Source: an uncultured Christensenella sp.
GTDB lineage: Bacteria > Bacillota > Clostridia > Christensenellales > UBA1242
Length of the DNA: 8,569 nucleotides
Assembly: GCA_949291975.1 (NCBI GenBank)
Contig: CASEYA010000076.1
Coordinates: 1-8,569, forward strand
Reading direction: 5' to 3'
Shown: positions 5,459-8,569 of the stretch, piece after piece
Position numbering within the stretch: position 1 is the first letter of the stretch
Layout: each line of letters opens with the position of its first letter
Program-made: the position numbers and the translations under genes
The notes under the pieces: model-generated
Database searches by the model: none
What the model saw: the letters and a program-made list of their open reading frames with translations, nothing else
Told to the model about the DNA's origin: nothing

Positions 5459-6850
5459 ATGGCAACAGAAATTTCAATGGCAGAACTGGTGGCTCTTTGC
5501 AAAAACAGAGGTTTTGTTTTTGCGGGCAGTCAAATTTATGGTGGGCTTTCAAACACTTGGGACTATGGTCCACTTGGTGTGCTTCTTAAAAACAACATCA
5601 AAAACAAGTGGTGGAAAGAGTTTATTCAAAAAGAGCACACAAATGTTGGGCTGGACAGCGCAATTTTAATGAACCCAAAGGTTTGGGTGGCAAGTGGACA
5701 CTTGTCTAATTTTGCTGACCCTTTGATGGACTGCCGAGAGTGTAAATCTCGTGTGCGTGCGGACAAACTGATTGAGGAATGGCTTTTTGAAACTGGCACA
5801 AAGTTTGAGGGCAGTGTTGAGGCAATGAGTGATGAGGACAAGGAAAAGTTTATCAAAGAAAACAAGATTGCTTGCCCAACTTGCAAAAAATGCAATTTTA
5901 CACCGATTAGAAAGTTCAATTTGATGTTCAAAACTTTTCAAGGCGTAACCGAAGAGGCAAAAGACCAAATTTATTTGCGTCCTGAAACTGCGGGCGGAAT
6001 TTTTGTTAACTTTAAGAATGTTCTTCGAACAACTCGTGGCAAACTTCCGCTTGGAATTGGGCAGATTGGAAAAAGTTTTAGAAATGAAATTACCCCAGGT
6101 AACTTTATTTTCCGTGTTCGTGAGTTTGAACAAATGGAACTTGAATTTTTCTGTGCACCAGAGGACAGCGAAAAGTGGTTTGATTATTATCGTGCAAAGG
6201 CGTTTGATTTTCTTAAAAATTTGGGCATTGACGAAAAGCGCTTGCGTTTTAGGGACCACGAAAAAGAGGAACTTTCTTTCTATTCGAAAGCAACAACAGA
6301 TGTTGAGTTTTTGTTCCCTTTTGGTTGGGGTGAACTTTGGGGAATTGCAAACCGAACAGATTATGATTTGAGCGTGCATCAACAGCACAGTGGCGAAGAT
6401 TTAAGTTATCTTGACCCATATACAAACAAGAAATTTATTCCATATGTAATTGAGCCATCGGTTGGCGTGGAGCGTGTTTTTCTGTCTGTGCTTTGCAGTG
6501 CATACAACGAAGAAAAGGTTGGAGATGACACCCGCATTGTTATGAAGTTTAACAAAAGCTTGGCACCAATCAAGGTGGCAGTGCTTCCACTTTCAAACAA
6601 ACTTATAGATAAAGCGCAAGAGGTGTTTGCAATGCTTGCAGATGATTTCTCGGCAGAGTTTGATACCTCGGGCTCAATTGGAAAACGCTATCGCAGACAA
6701 GACGAGATTGGAACACCATATTGCGTTACCATTGACTTTGACACTCTTGAAGATAATCAAGTTACCGTGCGTGATAGAGACAGCATGAAGCAAGAGCGTG
6801 TGGCAATTGATGAACTTGCAAAATATCTGGAAGAACATCTTAAAGACTAG
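5459..6850 (+). CDS. glyQS: Glycine--tRNA ligase, alpha2 (class II) type
   Basis: The product is 463 aa and charges tRNA-Gly with glycine using ATP, in the cytosol, normally as a homodimer. It is the single-chain alpha2 type, distinct from the alpha2beta2 GlyQ/GlyS enzyme. Visible features are the N-terminal FVFAGSQIYGGLSNTWDYGPLG, cysteines CREC (92-95) and CPTCKKC (139-145) of a likely zinc-binding insertion, class II motif 2 (FRNE at 207-210 followed by FRVREFEQMELEFF), motif 3 (EPSVGVER, 332-339) and a C-terminal anticodon-binding domain from about residue 369 (IKVAVLPL, SIGKRYRRQDEIGTPYCVTID). ATG 5459 is chosen because AGGTGG (5448-5453) sits 5 nt upstream. A GTG at 5450 in the same frame overlaps that site and would only add three residues. 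The gene is a single unit with its own promoter and a downstream bidirectional terminator. Confidence 0.97.
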   Translation: MATEISMAELVALCKNRGFVFAGSQIYGGLSNTWDYGPLGVLLKNNIKNKWWKEFIQKEHTNVGLDSAILMNPKVWVASGHLSNFADPLMDCRECKSRVRADKLIEEWLFETGTKFEGSVEAMSDEDKEKFIKENKIACPTCKKCNFTPIRKFNLMFKTFQGVTEEAKDQIYLRPETAGGIFVNFKNVLRTTRGKLPLGIGQIGKSFRNEITPGNFIFRVREFEQMELEFFCAPEDSEKWFDYYRAKAFDFLKNLGIDEKRLRFRDHEKEELSFYSKATTDVEFLFPFGWGELWGIANRTDYDLSVHQQHSGEDLSYLDPYTNKKFIPYVIEPSVGVERVFLSVLCSAYNEEKVGDDTRIVMKFNKSLAPIKVAVLPLSNKLIDKAQEVFAMLADDFSAEFDTSGSIGKRYRRQDEIGTPYCVTIDFDTLEDNQVTVRDRDSMKQERVAIDELAKYLEEHLKD

Positions 6851-7020
6851 CATTTTTATGTTGTTTTGTAAAAGATTTGTATTTTGATATTTTATAAAAG
6901 ATTTTTGAAAAAACTTTTGATAATGTTGTGCTTTATGTCGAAAATAATTTATAATTAGTTATATATTTGGACTTAAAAAATATTTGCAAAATTTGAGTTA
7001 AAATTTTTGCAAATTTTATA

Positions 7021-7069
7021 AAAAAATGGTGTAAATATAAAAAAATGATGCATTTTGCACCATTTTTTT
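7021..7069. terminator. Bidirectional terminator between glyQS and the membrane protein gene
   Basis: ATGGTG (7026-7031) pairs with CACCAT (7058-7063). The stem is extended by the A-run at 7021-7025 and the T-run at 7064-7069, so a U-tract follows the hairpin on either strand. The 26-nt loop contains a further hairpin, AAAATG-ATG-CATTTT (7042-7056). It lies between two convergent genes, about 170 nt after glyQS and 52 nt after the end of the minus-strand gene. Confidence 0.75.
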
Positions 7070-7121
7070 GTTATTTTCTGCTAAATTTTTTGCATTTTGT
7101 TTTATTCTTAATTTTTTATAT

Positions 7122-7922
7122 TTAATTATTTTTTACTTTTTTGATTGTTATGTTTTTGTTTTTTATTAAAAGTTTGCTTTGAAAATCCTTGCTTGGCAAA
7201 GTTTTTAATTTTTTTATTTTGTCTTTTGTGCTTTCTTTTGCTGTTTGTTCTGCGGGTGGTTTGTTGAATGCTTCTGTGATGCTTATTTTTCTTTTGTTTT
7301 TTGTTAATGTACCTGTGAATATTGTTTTGTTTGTTTTTTCGTGTATGTGGGTGTTTGCTTCTTTTTTTGAAGAGTCGGCTTGTTTGGTTGATTTTTTCTG
7401 AGAGTTGTTTTTTGTTGCAACTTTGTTGTTTTTCTCTGTTTTTGTTTGAGGGATATCATTTGTGTGTTGTTTGGCTGAAAAAGTTATTTTTTGCGATTTT
7501 GTGTCTTTAAAGACGGTTTTTGGCTTTCGGTCTTCAATTGGAAAAAGGGCTGTTGAATATAAAACAACAAAACATAGTCCAAGCACAATGCCAGCATAGT
7601 TATAAATCAGGGCTGATAGCATGGTAAAGGCAGAGTGCAAAGAAACCAGATAAATCAGTGGGGAAAGTATGCCGTTATCCGTTTTTAAATAGGAGGAAAA
7701 AAGCAAAATGGTGGTTGAAATAACCACGGTAAAAGCAGGCACAAGAACATAGGACAAAAAGACAATAAAGAAATAGAAAGTTGAAAAGGAACTGTCTGGT
7801 TTTCCTGAAATATAGATGTCTGAAATCAAAACAAGAGAAAGCGCTATAATGCAATATAGCGATATTAAAGCAGTGTTCAAAATTGCTGTTATTAAAATGA
7901 GTTTTTTTCTTGTTTCGCTCAT
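7122..7922 (-). CDS. Uncharacterised four-helix membrane protein with Lys-rich cytosolic tail
   Basis: The product is 266 aa and I recognise no family. The N-terminal half has four predicted membrane segments at about residues 8-34, 49-76, 84-107 and 110-129. The start MSETRKK is positive, so the N-terminus is probably inside; four passes also put the C-terminus inside. Residues 131-266 form a hydrophilic tail rich in Lys, Thr, Asn and Ser, with no clear fold or repeat, likely disordered and strongly basic. The ATG has GAGGT 6 nt upstream (complement of 7929-7933) and a near-consensus promoter just before it. The gene is convergent with glyQS and divergent from mnmE. The tail could bind RNA, DNA or acidic lipids, but that is speculation from charge only. 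Confidence 0.85.
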   Translation of the reverse strand: MSETRKKLILITAILNTALISLYCIIALSLVLISDIYISGKPDSSFSTFYFFIVFLSYVLVPAFTVVISTTILLFSSYLKTDNGILSPLIYLVSLHSAFTMLSALIYNYAGIVLGLCFVVLYSTALFPIEDRKPKTVFKDTKSQKITFSAKQHTNDIPQTKTEKNNKVATKNNSQKKSTKQADSSKKEANTHIHEKTNKTIFTGTLTKNKRKISITEAFNKPPAEQTAKESTKDKIKKLKTLPSKDFQSKLLIKNKNITIKKVKNN

Positions 7923-7939
7923 GTTTGAACCTCGCTAAT

Positions 7940-7968
7940 ATTTTAAAAGTCACAACAAAAATTGTCAA
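7940..7968 (-). promoter_or_regulatory. Promoter of the membrane protein gene
   Basis: On the minus strand TTGACA (7963-7968) is followed by 17 bp and TAAAAT (7940-7945). The start would be near 7934, only about 12-15 nt before the ATG. The leader is therefore almost nothing more than the ribosome binding site GAGGT. Confidence 0.8.
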
Positions 7969-8085
7969 GCATAAACAGTGTTAAAATATTTATATTCATT
8001 GATTTTCTTTTTATTGCTTAATTAACATGGCAAAAAATTTTTAATTAACCTGCAAATAAAAAATTTTTGGTTTTTGCCTGCAAAA

Positions 8086-8115
8086 TGTGGAAAAGTGGAT
8101 AACTTTTGTCTATAA
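8086..8115. other. Cluster of DnaA-box-like words
   Basis: Compared with the reverse DnaA box TGTGGATAA, TGTGGAAAA (8086-8094) and AGTGGATAA (8094-8102) match at 8 of 9 positions and TGTCTATAA (8107-8115) at 7 of 9. They sit in AT-rich DNA upstream of mnmE, a gene often near oriC in Bacillota. No perfect box is present, and such words arise by chance in AT-rich DNA. Confidence 0.3.
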
Positions 8116-8180
8116 CTTTTTGCATTTTTGTGTGAAAATCAAGTGATTACAAAGGATAAAAATTTTTGCTGTTTTTTACA

Positions 8181-8413
8181 ACATTTTCTAATTAATAAGT
8201 TGTGATTTATAACATAACATAAGCGGTAAATAAGTTAATTTCTATATCATGGCATTGTGCGCTGTCATAATTTTCGTCAATTTTTAATTGACTACAAAAC
8301 TCATGGTTTATAACATTACATAAGCGGTAAATAAGTTAATTTCTATATCATAGCATTGAGCGCTGTCATAACTTTCGTCAATTTCTAATTGACTGTGTAA
8401 AACTTTAAGTTTT
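8181..8413. repeat. Palindromic repeat block B (tandem ~101-bp units)
   Basis: The palindrome GTCAATTTYTAATTGAC occurs at 8276-8292 (middle TTT) and 8377-8393 (middle TCT), with a degenerate copy at about 8182-8197. The unit 8203-8292 is repeated in tandem at 8304-8393 with 84 of 90 positions identical. The longer 8182-8292 unit matches 21-131 of block A without gaps. The block ends with TGTAAAACTTTAAGTTTT (8396-8413), also found at 2-19. It lies in the same orientation as block A and ends 30 bp before the mnmE -35 box. The family is unknown to me. Confidence 0.9.
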
Positions 8414-8442
8414 ATGAGAAACGCTTTTGCAAATTTTTTTCC

Positions 8443-8471
8443 TTGAATTTTCTGTTAAGAAATGATATAAT
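8443..8471 (+). promoter_or_regulatory. mnmE promoter (extended -10)
   Basis: TTGAAT (8443-8448), 17 bp, TATAAT (8466-8471), with TGA before the -10. The start near 8478 gives a leader of about 22 nt. Confidence 0.8.
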
Positions 8472-8499
8472 AGGCAAAAACAAAAAAGGAACAAAAAAA

Positions 8500-8569
8500 A
8501 TGGAAACAACCATTGCAGCAATCGCAACACCACTTGGAAAAGGCGGGGTTGGCATAATCAGACTAAGCG
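8500..8569 (+). CDS. mnmE: tRNA modification GTPase MnmE, N-terminal fragment (cut by window end)
   Basis: Only 23 codons are visible: METTIAAIATPLGKGGVGII followed by R-L-S. This is the characteristic N-terminus of MnmE/TrmE (TIAAIATP.G.GGVGIIR.S). The full protein is a cytosolic GTPase of about 450 aa that works with MnmG to modify the wobble uridine of certain tRNAs, using the folate-binding N-terminal domain that starts here. AAGGA (8486-8490) lies 9 nt before the ATG. The gene has its own promoter directly after repeat block B. The G domain and C-terminal cysteine motif are outside the window. Confidence 0.93.
   Translation, partial: METTIAAIATPLGKGGVGIIRLS

Larger units (their letters stand above)
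7923..8499. other. 577-bp intergenic region between the membrane protein gene and mnmE
   Basis: It contains, in order, the minus-strand promoter (7940-7968), an AT-rich stretch with two TTAATTAA palindromes (8018-8025 and 8041-8048) and two CCTGCAAA direct repeats (8049-8056, 8077-8084), DnaA-box-like words (8086-8115), repeat block B (8181-8413) and the mnmE promoter (8443-8471). I see no protein-coding signal in it. Confidence 0.7.

Noticed and set aside
5666..6388. 240-codon open frame antisense to glyQS
   Set aside because: It lies wholly inside the strongly supported glyQS gene, has no ribosome binding site or recognisable motif, and its composition is what the opposite strand of a coding sequence gives.
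8276..8393. Integron attC or parS sites
   Set aside because: The palindromes lack the GTT/AAC core of attC and do not resemble the parS consensus. No integrase or ParB gene is visible.

Overview
This AT-rich window carries housekeeping genes with Bacillota-type promoters (TTGaca / 17 bp / TATAAT, most with a TGn extension) and strong AGGAG-like ribosome binding sites. DegV, Tex, an alpha2-type glycyl-tRNA synthetase and MnmE together suggest a low-GC Gram-positive bacterium, possibly an uncultured gut member of the Clostridia. The taxonomy is inference from gene content and base composition only.

Layout, left to right. Positions 1-205 hold a block of palindrome-bearing ~0.1 kb repeats that runs into the 3' end of degV (197-1045, minus). 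A 320-bp divergent promoter region separates degV from tex (1366-3705, plus), which ends in an intrinsic terminator with a GAAA loop. Next is a single-gene unit for an unrecognised HExxH protein, probably a zinc metallopeptidase (3980-4984, plus). Its presumed terminator is split by an 84-bp inverted-repeat element that looks like a tiny MITE. glyQS (5459-6850, plus) follows, with its own promoter and a leader of roughly 180 nt that shows no T-box. A bidirectional terminator near 7021-7069 separates glyQS from a convergent gene for a four-helix membrane protein with a lysine-rich tail (7122-7922, minus). The last 577-bp intergenic region holds that gene's promoter, DnaA-box-like words, a second block of the palindromic repeats (8181-8413) and the mnmE promoter. 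mnmE starts at 8500 and is cut by the window end.

The genes look like separate transcription units, not one operon: nearly every one has its own promoter and several have a terminator. Shared themes are translation and RNA handling (tex, glyQS, mnmE). The most unusual content is non-coding: (1) a dispersed, locally tandem repeat family built around the palindrome GTCAATTTYTAATTGAC, present on both sides of the gene block and supplying the degV stop codon; (2) the probable mini-transposon inside a terminator loop, which can be recognised because an uninterrupted copy of the same terminator sits behind tex; (3) the unrecognised HExxH protein. No CRISPR array, phage gene, rRNA, tRNA or recognised riboswitch was seen.
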